IMG/VR virus record: IMGVR_UViG_3300035016_000024
Location: 1-30,550 of that record
DNA: 30,550 bases
Origin: a virus
Strand: one strand, 5' to 3'
The notes beneath the pieces are model-generated. The model had not been told where the DNA came from, did not search any database, and saw only the letters and a list, made by a program, of their open reading frames with translations. Positions within the stretch are counted from its first letter, which is position 1, and every line of letters begins with the position of its first letter. This document shows positions 21,240 to 29,529 of this stretch, one piece after another. A program made the position numbers and the translations under genes.

Positions 21240-22695
21240 CGGTCATGGCCTCCGCGCGCGCCGCAGCGATGGTATCGTAATCGCGGCCATCGTCCGCCAG
21301 CGTCACCGGCAGCTCGGGATGCAGCATCCGCCAGCGGGCCACGGCCAGGTCGACATAGGCCGGCGCCAGTTCGATGGCGCGGACGCGGCGCCCCGTGCGC
21401 TGGCCGGCCAGGATCGTCGTGCCGGATCCGCCGAAGGGCTCGAACACGATGTCACCTTCGTCCGTGTAGGCGCGCATCAGGAACTCCGGCAGCGCGACGG
21501 GGAACACCGCCGGGTGCTCGGTCTCGATGCCCCGCCCCTTGTGGCGGGTGATGCGCAGCACACTGTCGGGGATCCGCATCTCCTGCACCGGCAGGCCGAT
21601 ATGGGTGTAGGCCTTCACCTCGCCGTCCGCGGCGCGGAGCCCGCTGCCCTTGTTCGGCGTGCCCGCCCATTTGCACGGCACGATTTTGTTCGCCTGCCGC
21701 GACTGGCGATTGAAATGGAAGACGAACTCGAAGGCCGGCGCGAGCCGGCCATTCCAGTCGCCGGGCAGGCCGGGCCCCTGATCCCAAGCATACAGCCCGA
21801 AGCGGCGCCACCCCTGTGCGCGCATCCAGTCGAGCCAGCCCTGCCAATACGGCTGCCATTCCCGTTCGCGGTGGATCAGCCCGAGGTTCACCAGCACCTG
21901 CGCGTCACGCCGCAGCGCGCCTTCGAGATGCTGGAACACGCCCTGCATCAGCGCGTCCCAATCGGTGCCGCCGCCAGTCGTGTAGTCGCGCTGGTTCCCG
22001 TAGGGCGGGCTGGTGAACAACATTGCCGCGCGATCGGCGGCCATGACACGGGCGACCGTGGAGCGGTTGGTGCTGTCGCCGCAGGCGAGCCGGTGCTCGC
22101 CCAGCAGCCAAATGTCGCCCACGCGCGCGACGGCCTGGCGCGGCGGCTCCGGCTCGGCGTCTGCGGGATCCTTGGCCGGCTCGGCGCCGTCCGTGACCGG
22201 CTGGTTGCCAGGAGCCAGATCCGCGCCGCTGGCAACGGCCGGCGTCGGCAGGTTGCCGGCCTCGGTTTCCAGCCCGGCCAGCAACCGCTCGATCTCCGCA
22301 CCGTCGAAGCCCGTGAGCGCCAGGTCGATCCCGCCGACCTCCTGCAGCTTCGCGACCTCGGCGGCGAGCAGCGCCTCGTCCCAGCCGGCGTTGAGCGCGG
22401 TGCAATTGTCGGCCAGCCGATACGCCGCCTTCTGCGCGTCGGAGAGGCCGGCGCGGACGATGGTCGGCACCGTGTCGAGGCCAAGCGACTTTGCGGCCAG
22501 CAGCCGGCCGTGTCCGGCGATGATCTCGCCGCGTTCGTCCACCAGCACTGGCGCAACGAAGCCGAACTCAAGGATGCTGCTCGCGATCTGCGCCACCTGC
22601 TCGGCAGAATGCGTGCGCGCGTTCCCAGCATAGGGCAGCAGCGCGGCAACCGCGCGCGCCTCGACGGCGCTCGCAGCCCAGAGGGACTCAGGCAT
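21229..22695 (-). CDS. ParB-N domain / DNA methyltransferase fusion (second copy)
   Basis: This 488-residue paralogue of the next gene begins at the ATG at 22695 (GTG at 22701 is possible; AGG lies just before the ATG). The ParB-like domain (about 10-140) carries EIIAGHGRLLAAKSLGLDTV, with GHGR at 61-64. A Pro/Ala linker follows (about 145-190), then the methyltransferase with motif IV TSPPYGNQRDY (228-238) and SAM motif FGGSGTT (421-427). SPPY, unlike the DPPY of its neighbour, is more typical of N4-cytosine enzymes, so the pair may modify different bases. A central insertion (about 280-350) is absent from the first copy. It is divergent from the cupin gene. Confidence 0.92.
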   Translation of the reverse strand: MPESLWAASAVEARAVAALLPYAGNARTHSAEQVAQIASSILEFGFVAPVLVDERGEIIAGHGRLLAAKSLGLDTVPTIVRAGLSDAQKAAYRLADNCTALNAGWDEALLAAEVAKLQEVGGIDLALTGFDGAEIERLLAGLETEAGNLPTPAVASGADLAPGNQPVTDGAEPAKDPADAEPEPPRQAVARVGDIWLLGEHRLACGDSTNRSTVARVMAADRAAMLFTSPPYGNQRDYTTGGGTDWDALMQGVFQHLEGALRRDAQVLVNLGLIHREREWQPYWQGWLDWMRAQGWRRFGLYAWDQGPGLPGDWNGRLAPAFEFVFHFNRQSRQANKIVPCKWAGTPNKGSGLRAADGEVKAYTHIGLPVQEMRIPDSVLRITRHKGRGIETEHPAVFPVALPEFLMRAYTDEGDIVFEPFGGSGTTILAGQRTGRRVRAIELAPAYVDLAVARWRMLHPELPVTLADDGRDYDTIAAARAEAMTDAA

Positions 22696-22851
22696 CTGCA
22701 CCTACGTGATGGTGGAATGGGGGGTGCCGCGGCTGGCAGATGCAATCTGCGGAGGGCGGGGGGCCGCGTCTCGAAGGAAAGGTTTGCTTGTCAGCCCAGG
22801 AACACGTGTAAGCTTCCTGCAACAAGCCTAACCAGGATGGAAGAGACGACT

Positions 22852-23298
22852 ATGCGCGAGCTGTCTGGCCCTGGCGTGCTCGAATGGTTGGGCGTGCGCT
22901 ACAAGACAATCCTCTCAGCAGCAGAAACCGGCGGCGCCATGTCCGTCGTGGACAGCCTGAGCCCCGCAGGCATCGGACCACCGCGCCACGTCCACGAACG
23001 TGAGGACGAGACGTTCATCCTCCTGAGCGGCGCATGCGAGTTCTGGCTTGAGGGGCAGAGCTTCACCAAGGCTGCAGGGGAGACCGCTTTCATACCCCGC
23101 GGACGCGAGCACACGTTCTGCGTGATTGGAACTGAGCCTTGCCGCCATCTCCTCGTCCTCTCGCCCGGTGGCTTCGAGGGGTTCTTCGCCGACATGGCTC
23201 AGGGCCAGTTCCGCATTCCCGATGACATGGAGGCCATTAGCGCGTCAGCCACGCGGCACAGTTTGCGCTTCACAGGCCCTCCGCTGGAAGCAGGGTAA
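22852..23298 (+). CDS. Cupin domain protein
   Basis: This 148-residue single-domain cupin is a small beta-barrel. I choose the ATG at 22852, six bases after a GGAAGAG site; an ATG at 22837 is possible. Metal-binding motif 1 is RHVHEREDETFILLSG (H46, H48, E53) and motif 2 contains FIPRGREHTF (H87). The sequence resembles quercetin-dioxygenase-like or general sugar/signal cupins of bacterial chromosomes. It is not a phage structural gene and is transcribed away from the methyltransferase operon, so it is probably accessory host-type cargo. The substrate is unknown. The 280 bases after it (23299-23578) hold no gene I can support. Confidence 0.88.
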   Translation: MRELSGPGVLEWLGVRYKTILSAAETGGAMSVVDSLSPAGIGPPRHVHEREDETFILLSGACEFWLEGQSFTKAAGETAFIPRGREHTFCVIGTEPCRHLLVLSPGGFEGFFADMAQGQFRIPDDMEAISASATRHSLRFTGPPLEAG

Positions 23299-23578
23299 CT
23301 CGCGCTCACGCGCTACTGGCAACGTGGCAACCTCGATGCAATGCCAGACGCTAGCGAAGTGGCGCGCGCTTGCTCCCCGCATACAGCAGGCCCAGGAAGG
23401 ACCCTGCGGCTCGCGAGCCAATCATTCGTTTGTCTGGCTCAGTGGCTCGCTCGCCACGGCCGAGTCTGGCGCATCAACTCGACGTAGCGTGTTCATAGAC
23501 CGGCTGATTCGCGCGCCGCTACAGGGTGAATTGTAACAGCGCATCCGAGACGCAGACCGAGGGATTGCCGAGCACTGC

Positions 23579-23902
23579 TCAGGCACGCTCCGCGGCGTCG
23601 CGTGTCGCGACCAGCGCAGCCAGCGTGGCCTGCGCCTGCCTCACCGCGGCCGGCTCGCTGGTGTCGATGTCGCAGAGCTGCTCCTCCGCATCGCCGACAC
23701 CGATAGCGATCTGCTCGCGCAGCTCGTCGAGCCACGCCTTCGCTTCAGAGGGATCAGCTTCCGGCGCGCGTAGCCATTCGGCGACGATCACCTCCACCTC
23801 GCGCGCCATGCGGGGCGGCTGCACGCCCTTCGCGGCGAGCGCCATCAAGCGGACGATGGCGGAGTCGACCGGACGCATGCGTGGCTGCCTCCGAGCGGCC
23901 AT
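23579..23902 (-). CDS. Small phage protein, unknown function
   Basis: This 107-residue protein starts at the ATG at 23902, with GGAG eight bases upstream. It starts MAARRQPRMRPVDSAIVRLM. A helical stretch follows (VQPPRMAREVEVIVAEWLRA), then EAKAWLDELREQIAIGVGDA and a long Ala/Glu helix to the end. There is no signal peptide, membrane segment or catalytic motif. It is a basic N-terminal tail plus acidic helical body, compatible with a DNA- or protein-binding phage accessory factor. Its position between cargo genes is unusual, but it has the coding style of the phage small genes. Confidence 0.6.
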   Translation of the reverse strand: MAARRQPRMRPVDSAIVRLMALAAKGVQPPRMAREVEVIVAEWLRAPEADPSEAKAWLDELREQIAIGVGDAEEQLCDIDTSEPAAVRQAQATLAALVATRDAAERA

Positions 23903-23978
23903 GGCTTCAGCTCCTATTGTTTCCCGCGCCTCATAGCGTGTTCTTGTCTTGTTCTCCAAGAGGGCGGTATGGTCGGGC

Positions 23979-24194
23979 ATGCCCGACGGCGCTCCGCCAC
24001 GCACCCCGCCGCCATGGCTGAGCGCTGCTGCGCTGGCGGCTGGCAGGGCTGCCCGGCGTCCGCGTGGCGCTTTTCCGCCGTGGACGGGCGACGCAGATAG
24101 CAGGGCGGTGCGCGAAGCCATCCTGGCGCACCACCCCGCCTTGCCGCTCACGATGATTGCCGAGGCAGTAGCTTACGTCCTCGACTCAGGGTGA
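23979..24194 (+). CDS. Possible small hypothetical protein
   Basis: A plus-strand frame of 71 residues from the ATG at 23979 (another ATG at 23949) fills the gap between two minus-strand genes. It begins MPDGAPPRTPPPWLSAAAL and ends VREAILAHHPALPLTMIAEA. The start is Pro/Ala-rich and the end helical. The ribosome binding site is weak. It could be a real small gene or a chance open frame in GC-rich DNA. Confidence 0.3.
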   Translation: MPDGAPPRTPPPWLSAAALAAGRAARRPRGAFPPWTGDADSRAVREAILAHHPALPLTMIAEAVAYVLDSG

Positions 24195-24202
24195 TGCCGG
24201 AG

Positions 24203-25096
24203 TCACCCGCCGAGCTCGGTCTCGATGCATGCGGCATAGCCCGGATGGTGCGTCATCGCGCCAGCCGAGATCATCGACGCTGCGAGCCTGTCGAGCGCCT
24301 CTGGCGGCAGCCGGGTGCTCTCCGCCCACAGGCCGAGCTGGCGATACCGGGCAACCGCGCGCTGCAGGCGGTGCGGCGCCACATCCGCAAAGCGGGGCGC
24401 CAGCGTCGCCGCGAGTGCCTCCTCGCTCGCCGCGTGAAGCCAGGTGAGCGCGTCGCCGAGCCCGCGCACGGTATTGCCGAACGCGGCGCGCTTTGCGGCA
24501 ATGCGCGGCACGACAGCGTAGAGTGCGCTGTAGGCAGTGGGTCCCCTGGCCGCCGCGGCATACCAGACCGCAGCGCCGTCCTCCTCCAGCGTCGCCGCAT
24601 GCGGCTCGAACAGCAGGACGGCGTCCACCCTTCCGGTCCGCACGGCCGCCGCGCCCTCGCCCATCGGCATGAAGGCTATGCCCGGCATCGCGGCGGGATT
24701 GAGCCCGGCCAGGCGCAGGTCATGCTGCAGGCACCACCAGGGAGTGGGAACCTCTGACGGGATGGCCAGACGCATCCCTTCCAGCTCGGCGAGCTTGAAC
24801 CCCGGCCGCTCGCCCATGCCGAGCAGCAGGAAGGGGTCGCGCATCACCGCGGCGCCGAAGCTGCGGAGCGTGCTCTCCGGATCGCGGCTGCGTTCCAGCA
24901 TGGGCCGCATCGGGCCACTCCAGGCCAGGTCGGCGCTGCCGTCCTTGAGCCGCGCCGCCGCCGCGTCAGGCGTTCCCGCCGTCTCGAGCGTTATGTCGAC
25001 GCCCCGGGCGGCGAAGCAGCCGCGTTCGAGCGCCACGTAGTAGGGCGCGTAGAAGATGGCCCGGAATGGCTCGATTAGGATGAGGCGGTCCGCCAT
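24203..25096 (-). CDS. NMT1/ThiY-type substrate-binding protein without signal peptide
   Basis: This 297-residue protein is of the NMT1/SsuA-like class that binds small nitrogen or sulfur compounds for ABC uptake. The ATG at 25096 lies six bases past the TctC-like gene's stop, so the two form an operon. It opens MADRLILIEPFRAIFYAPYY and VALERGCFAARGVDITLETA, the classic NMT1 start. Later motifs are GSADLAWSGPMRPM and GRVDAVLLFEPHAATLEEDG. There is no signal peptide, so it may stay cytosolic, unlike ordinary binding proteins. Thi5-like enzymes of this fold are cytosolic, but their CCCFC motif is absent. Permease and ATPase genes are not present. It is metabolic cargo inside the phage region. 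Confidence 0.85.
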   Translation of the reverse strand: MADRLILIEPFRAIFYAPYYVALERGCFAARGVDITLETAGTPDAAAARLKDGSADLAWSGPMRPMLERSRDPESTLRSFGAAVMRDPFLLLGMGERPGFKLAELEGMRLAIPSEVPTPWWCLQHDLRLAGLNPAAMPGIAFMPMGEGAAAVRTGRVDAVLLFEPHAATLEEDGAAVWYAAAARGPTAYSALYAVVPRIAAKRAAFGNTVRGLGDALTWLHAASEEALAATLAPRFADVAPHRLQRAVARYRQLGLWAESTRLPPEALDRLAASMISAGAMTHHPGYAACIETELGG

Positions 25097-25101
25097 TTGG
25101 C

Positions 25102-26076
25102 TCAGCCCGGACGTGCGCCGGTGCGCTGCAGAATCGGGATCCACTTCTCGGCCTCGGCGCGGACGAAGCGGCGCGCCTCCGTGGTGTCGCCCGGCATCGG
25201 ATCAACGCCTCGCTCTGTAAAGCTTTGTTGCACGGCGGGATCGGCAAGCACCTTCAGCACCGCCGCCGACAGGGTGGCGATGATGGCCTCCGGCGTGCGG
25301 GCCGGCGCGTAGAGGGCCTGGAAGGACGAGGCGCGATAGCCCGCGATCCCGACCTCCTCCAGCGTCGGGAGGTCGGGCAACATGCGCGACCGCCGCGTCG
25401 TGGTGACGGCCAGCGCGCGCGCCTTGCCCTCCCGCACAAAGGGGGCGAGCAGCGTCTGGCTGTCGATCATCATGTCCACACGTCCGGCGATGAAGTCCGT
25501 CACCGCCGCTGGCGTGCCGCGGTACGTCACCACCGTGAAGTCCACATTCGCCAGGCTCTTCAGGAGCTCGCCGGCCAGGTGCGATGCGGCGCCCACGCCG
25601 GTGGTGGCAAAGGTCGCCTCCCCGTTGCGGCTGCGCAGCCAGGTGAGCAGCGAGGGCATGTCGTTGGCTGGCACCGAAGGATGGACGCAGACGAGGAAGC
25701 TCTGATCCCCGACCAGGGCCACCGGCGTCAGGTCGGCAACGCTGTCGAAGCCGACGTCGGGATAGAGGGCTGGGATCACCGGATGCGCTGCACCGTTCAG
25801 CAGCAGCGTGTGCCCGTCCGGGGCGGCGCGCGCCACGACACGCGCCCCGATGGTGGAGCCCGCGCCTGGCAGGTTCTCGATCACGACGGTTTGGCCGAGC
25901 TCGCGCCCCAATGGCTCCGCGATGAGCCGGGCCACGACGTCGATAATGCCGCCCGCAGCGAAGGGTACCACGATGCGCACAGGGCGGTCTGGGTAACGCG
26001 TCTGCGCGCGCGTCGTCGTGGCCGCAAAGGGGAGCGCACCGGCGGCGGTGAGCATTGCGCGGCGTGTTGTCATCAT
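25102..26076 (-). CDS. Bug/TctC family tripartite tricarboxylate transporter receptor
   Basis: This 324-residue periplasmic solute receptor carries a Tat signal (TTRRAMLTAAGALPFAATTT; R5-R6, cleavage near residue 24-26). The mature protein begins with the family hallmark YPDRPVRIVVPFAAGGIIDV. It continues with NLPGAGSTIGARVVARAAPD, LAGELLKSLANVDFTVVTYR and the C-terminal ILQRTGARPG. Such proteins deliver carboxylates or other small acids to TctAB-type permeases, none of which is encoded here. Bug receptors are hugely expanded in Burkholderiales and Acetobacteraceae chromosomes but are not phage genes. It starts at ATGATG (26076) with a strong GGAGGGA site. Ligand unknown. Confidence 0.93.
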   Translation of the reverse strand: MMTTRRAMLTAAGALPFAATTTRAQTRYPDRPVRIVVPFAAGGIIDVVARLIAEPLGRELGQTVVIENLPGAGSTIGARVVARAAPDGHTLLLNGAAHPVIPALYPDVGFDSVADLTPVALVGDQSFLVCVHPSVPANDMPSLLTWLRSRNGEATFATTGVGAASHLAGELLKSLANVDFTVVTYRGTPAAVTDFIAGRVDMMIDSQTLLAPFVREGKARALAVTTTRRSRMLPDLPTLEEVGIAGYRASSFQALYAPARTPEAIIATLSAAVLKVLADPAVQQSFTERGVDPMPGDTTEARRFVRAEAEKWIPILQRTGARPG

Positions 26077-26213
26077 CGTGGTATCCCTCCGGCTTAATCG
26101 CAGAGTACGGGCCCAAGCTGCCTCAGAACGCTGTCGGCTCCGTTGGCGCGAGAAGGAGCGTAGACGTCATCCGGAAGCGATGGCAATGCCAGGACCGGTC
26201 GGGCACATCGCGC

Positions 26214-26771
26214 TCAGGCCGCCCGCTCTCGCGGTGTGAGGCCGAAGTGCATGGCCAGCGTGCCGAGCGCGCCGACCAGGATGCCCTGGCCAACCGGGCC
26301 ATGGACGGTGCGGCCGGCCCACCCCTGCCGCATGGCCCATTCGCGCACCGAGAACTCGAGCCCGACGACGAACCAGACGCAGGAGCCCGCAGGGCTACTG
26401 TGGCCGCCGAGGGCGTCGATCGCATTCGCCACGCGGCGTCTCGCGTCGATCTGCCGGCTCGACATCTCACCGCCGGTCGCGCCAGCCAAGCGGATCAGCT
26501 GCGAGGTGGCGATGCCGTCCAGCGCGGCGCTGCGGAACAACGTTCGGAAGATGCAGCCCGCCTCGTGCATCTGCGGCGTGATGGTGCCGTTCGCCAGCAT
26601 CAGGCCGAGCGTGTCGACGGCGCGGCGGTGCTCGACGGGGCTGCCGGTCTCGGGATCAGCCTCGCGGATCGGCGCCGAGAAGCCGCCGTGCTGCAGCCGC
26701 CACGTCGAGGGTTTCGCCAGATCCTCCTGCCGGAGGGCGCTGCAGCGCTTCGGCTTGCGCTTACTGGCCAT
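26214..26771 (-). CDS. DUF6456-like phage protein
   Basis: This 185-residue protein starts at the ATG at 26771, overlapping the previous gene's stop by 11 bases. A basic tail (MASKRKPKRCSALRQEDLAK) is followed by helices: VEHRRAVDTLGLMLANGTIT, MHEAGCIFRTLFRSAALDGI and SSRQIDARRRVANAIDALGG. It ends GWAGRTVHGPVGQGILVGAL then LAMHFGL. The spacing (R-A-x-D-x-L-x-x-L early, long helix, then a W-A-x-x-x-x-x-G-x-x-L end) resembles DUF6456-type proteins common in alphaproteobacteria and their phages; this is a resemblance, not a firm match. Its role may be transcriptional or replicative, but no catalytic motif is seen. Confidence 0.65.
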   Translation of the reverse strand: MASKRKPKRCSALRQEDLAKPSTWRLQHGGFSAPIREADPETGSPVEHRRAVDTLGLMLANGTITPQMHEAGCIFRTLFRSAALDGIATSQLIRLAGATGGEMSSRQIDARRRVANAIDALGGHSSPAGSCVWFVVGLEFSVREWAMRQGWAGRTVHGPVGQGILVGALGTLAMHFGLTPRERAA

Positions 26772-26991
26772 GGTTCTGTCCCCCGGTGCGCGGCCCCCAG
26801 CGCCGCGTGGCTTCGTTGATGACGGCTTGGCGCAGCCAGGGATCGGTGATGTCATGGATGGCGAGCGCTGCGACGCCGTGCCGGTGCCAGGCGGCGGCTC
26901 GCATGGCGCTGAGCTCTGCGTCGCTCGTCGGGCTGCGTGTGCCGCGGTCCAGGCAGGAGCGCGGCAGTTGTGGTCCGCCGGGACGGGTCAT
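26761..26991 (-). CDS. Small phage protein, unknown function
   Basis: This 76-residue protein is the first gene of a two-gene unit. The start is the ATG at 26991, with GGAGG seven bases upstream. It begins MTRPGGPQLPRSCLDRGTRS and continues helical (AELSAMRAAAWHRHGVAALA, DPWLRQAVINEATRRWGPRT). Basic and soluble, it is perhaps a DNA-binding or structural accessory. The 11-base overlap with the DUF6456-like gene suggests coupled expression. I do not recognise its family. Confidence 0.55.
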   Translation of the reverse strand: MTRPGGPQLPRSCLDRGTRSPTSDAELSAMRAAAWHRHGVAALAIHDITDPWLRQAVINEATRRWGPRTGGQNHGQ

Positions 26992-27051
26992 GGGCAGACC
27001 TCCGCGGCGGCGGCTTGAAGAGTAGTGAACCGAGGGGACCGGAGAGCGGGG

Positions 27052-27080
27052 ATAAGAGATTGATAATAATAACAATTCAA
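27052..27080 (-). promoter_or_regulatory. Candidate promoter for the two small phage genes
   Basis: On the minus strand TTGAAT (27075-27080) and TCTTAT (27052-27057) are spaced by 17 bases in the most AT-rich stretch of the window, 60 bases upstream of the ATG at 26991. Confidence 0.45.
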
Positions 27081-27088
27081 CTCTTCAG

Positions 27089-27174
27089 TACTTTTCATCC
27101 AAGCTTCCCGTCGGCCATCCACGCGTGTGCGACCCTCCCTCTCTCTTCGCGCCCGCGTGAATAGTTGAAAAGTA
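27089..27174. repeat. Spaced inverted repeat in AT-rich intergenic region
   Basis: TACTTTTCA (27089-27097) and its reverse complement TGAAAAGTA (27166-27174) flank 68 bases. The flanks TTCAAC (27076-27081) and GTTGAA (27164-27169) repeat the motif. The 216-bp gap after the primase gene contains runs such as GATAATAATAACAATT. It could be a regulator binding pair, a replication-origin-like region or a transcript terminator. Confidence 0.4.
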
Positions 27175-27207
27175 GAAATACTCGGCATTTCAAAGGCTTG
27201 CGATTTA

Positions 27208-29529
27208 TCAGGCAGCGTCATCGTTCAACTCCTCAAGGCCGGACACCGCGGTCAGCCATCCCGTCGCCGGACCCTTCGCGTTCGGCACCTCGACAAGGGC
27301 GATCTGCTTGCTCTCCAGCAGCAGGGCCACCGCCTCGTCGCGCTCGCGCTTCGTCAGCGACTGCGTCCGGCGCGCGAAGTCGCTGCGGTTGATGCGGCCC
27401 GCGGCGCGGATGACCTCCAGCACCTTCTTCACGCGACCTTCCGCCGGTGTATCTGCGAGGCGCCGATCGGCCTCGCGGAGCATGGTGCCGATGCAGTGCT
27501 CGACGAGACGGGAGGCCCAGGCGACATCTCGGGCCTGCGTCTCAGGCCGGGCCGAATTGCGGCTGACAGCGACGATCATGGCGAGCTTCGCGGTGTTCTC
27601 GGCGAGCCGGCCGAACAGCGCCGTGGCATGGGTGCCGCGATGCGCGCGGAGCCGGTTCGTCGCATGCTGCCTGACATCGGCCATCGCCGCGACGGCGTCC
27701 GCCGTCAGCGGCACCGTGTAGGGCCGGATGGGCGCGCTAGCGTCCATGATGCCGGCGAGATTGCCGCCATAGTCATGGCCGTCGGCGCCTCCCGCGATCG
27801 CCTTCAGAGAGGCAACCAGCGCCGGTGGAATGTCGAGCAGCGCCGGCGTGTCGTTGCGCTCGGGATAGTCCTCGTCGGTGAGGAAGACGAGAAAGCGGGC
27901 GAGTGAGCCATCGAGCAGCGCCGCGCCCTCCAGAGCTGCCCAGAACGGACCCGGCACGGTCACGCCCCAGAGACAGGCGCAGGGCTGCTCGATGGTGACG
28001 CGGGGCTTGGTTTTCTGATCCGCGTATTCGGCGCCGATGTAGGGCTCGGCGGCGGAGGTGTAGAGCTTCGTCAACTCCGACCAGATGGCCGCCTTGTGGA
28101 AGGGCGCGCGCGGGGAGAGGACCAGCTTCAGGAACTGGCCGAATTCATCCAGCTGAAAGAGCCGGGCAGGATGCAGCTGCAGCGACGACAGCAGCCCGGC
28201 GGACGACGCAAAGTCCTCGCCGCCGAGATAACGATCAAGGCCGGCCGCGTGCAGAGCGCGCTTCACACAGCGCCGCGCGTGGTCCTTCCCGCCGCCGCTG
28301 TCGGCGATACCGACGGCGTAAAGGTTGCTGCGCAGGTCGGAGGGCGTGCGATAGCGCCGCCCGGCGAGCGCCCCGATCAGGCAGAGCCCGGCACCGAGCG
28401 CGAGGAAGGGCTGCGGCGAGACGGCGGTCCGGGTGGCGTAGTTGACGAACAGCTTCAGGGCGCCGTCTACCTCCAGCAGGTCGGCCGGCACGCGATAGGG
28501 TGGCGGCGGTGGTGCCGCGGGCGGCTTCGCTGGGATGCCGGCGAGCATGGCCGCAGCGGGGTGCGGCTGCGCGGCGCGCCCTGCGGCAGCGGCATTCAGC
28601 GTGATCTCGGGGGGCGGCACCCAGCCGCGGTCGATCGCCCACCCATAGATGCTGCCGGCGCCAATGCGCTTCGGGCGAAGGGACTTCCAGCGACGCTCCG
28701 GCGTGTCGGCCTTCCCCGAGGTGCCGGACTTCGTGGACTGGCGCGACCAATCCAGCCAGAGTTCGCGGCCCTCCTCTCCGAGCGCCGCCTTGATGGCGTT
28801 GCCCATGGTGATCCAGGAGGCGCCGTCGAGGTCCTCGTTCGGGAGATAGGCGAGCGCGGCCTTCACCGCCTCGTAGGTCCCGCGTGGATCTGAAGGACCT
28901 ATCCATGCGCCTGCCTCGCCCGTGCCATCCAGCCCGAGAGACCGCGGCCGCAGCTCGGGTGGGATCAGCGCATAGGCTCGGTCGAGCCAGGCCATGACGC
29001 CGGCCTCGTCCACCGCCGGCAGCTTGGCCAGCGGTACGTCCAGCAGTGTCTCCTCTGGCCAGGTGTAGGACCGGCCAGTGCCGGGGTGGATGGCGTGCGC
29101 CACGAACTGCTGCCCACGCGCCAGCACCTCGAGCGGCAGGCGCTTCCGCCCCGCGAAGGGGGTGGCGGCGCGATAGACCAGCAGGCGCTTCGGGGCCTGG
29201 CCGATACGCAGGCACGGTGTGTCGCCGAGCATGCTGCTGGCCAGGCTCGCGAGCTCGATCGCCAGCGCAGCGTCCAGGACGTCGATGTCGATGCCAACGA
29301 CCGTGCCGCGAGCGATGCCGACGCCGCAGTCGGGCCAGCACTGCCAGATGTCGATCTCGAAGGGCTTCGTCGGCCGGTCGGCGTGCCGAGTCCAGTCCGG
29401 ATACGGCGCCCATCGCCCGGTGGTGAACCGCCCCGGCACCTTGCTGCCCGGCATGATCGGGATCACGGCATAGCCATTGTCGGCAAGGTGCGCCCCATGG
29501 CTCGTCATGAAGGAGAGCTGATCGCTCAT
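27208..29529 (-). CDS. Bifunctional primase-polymerase with helicase-like ATPase domain
   Basis: This 773-residue phage replication protein has an N-terminal Prim-Pol domain (about 10-190): the D-x-D pair D81/D83 in GVGIARGTVVGIDIDV and a histidine region QQFVAHAIHPGTGRSYTW (H145, H148). A PriCT-like segment follows (about 230-300; EDLDGASWITMGNAIKAALG). The C-terminal part (about 345-700) is DUF3987/helicase-like, with Walker A GIADSGGGKDHARR (408-420) and Walker B-like LFQLDEFG. The last ~70 residues (VLEVIRAAGRINRSDFARRT) look like a winged helix. The ATG at 29529 overlaps the stop of the HTH gene (ATGA). It would drive phage or plasmid-style replication initiation. Confidence 0.9.
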   Translation of the reverse strand: MSDQLSFMTSHGAHLADNGYAVIPIMPGSKVPGRFTTGRWAPYPDWTRHADRPTKPFEIDIWQCWPDCGVGIARGTVVGIDIDVLDAALAIELASLASSMLGDTPCLRIGQAPKRLLVYRAATPFAGRKRLPLEVLARGQQFVAHAIHPGTGRSYTWPEETLLDVPLAKLPAVDEAGVMAWLDRAYALIPPELRPRSLGLDGTGEAGAWIGPSDPRGTYEAVKAALAYLPNEDLDGASWITMGNAIKAALGEEGRELWLDWSRQSTKSGTSGKADTPERRWKSLRPKRIGAGSIYGWAIDRGWVPPPEITLNAAAAGRAAQPHPAAAMLAGIPAKPPAAPPPPPYRVPADLLEVDGALKLFVNYATRTAVSPQPFLALGAGLCLIGALAGRRYRTPSDLRSNLYAVGIADSGGGKDHARRCVKRALHAAGLDRYLGGEDFASSAGLLSSLQLHPARLFQLDEFGQFLKLVLSPRAPFHKAAIWSELTKLYTSAAEPYIGAEYADQKTKPRVTIEQPCACLWGVTVPGPFWAALEGAALLDGSLARFLVFLTDEDYPERNDTPALLDIPPALVASLKAIAGGADGHDYGGNLAGIMDASAPIRPYTVPLTADAVAAMADVRQHATNRLRAHRGTHATALFGRLAENTAKLAMIVAVSRNSARPETQARDVAWASRLVEHCIGTMLREADRRLADTPAEGRVKKVLEVIRAAGRINRSDFARRTQSLTKRERDEAVALLLESKQIALVEVPNAKGPATGWLTAVSGLEELNDDAA

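Noticed and set aside
21319-22836. Long plus-strand extension upstream of the cupin gene
   Set aside because: It is antisense to the methyltransferase. The cupin fold starts only at about 22852, where a ribosome binding site is seen.
23299-23578. Plus-strand coding continuation after the cupin gene
   Set aside because: The frame there has no ribosome binding site or recognisable fold. I see only a weak GTGGC/GCCAC stem in this stretch.
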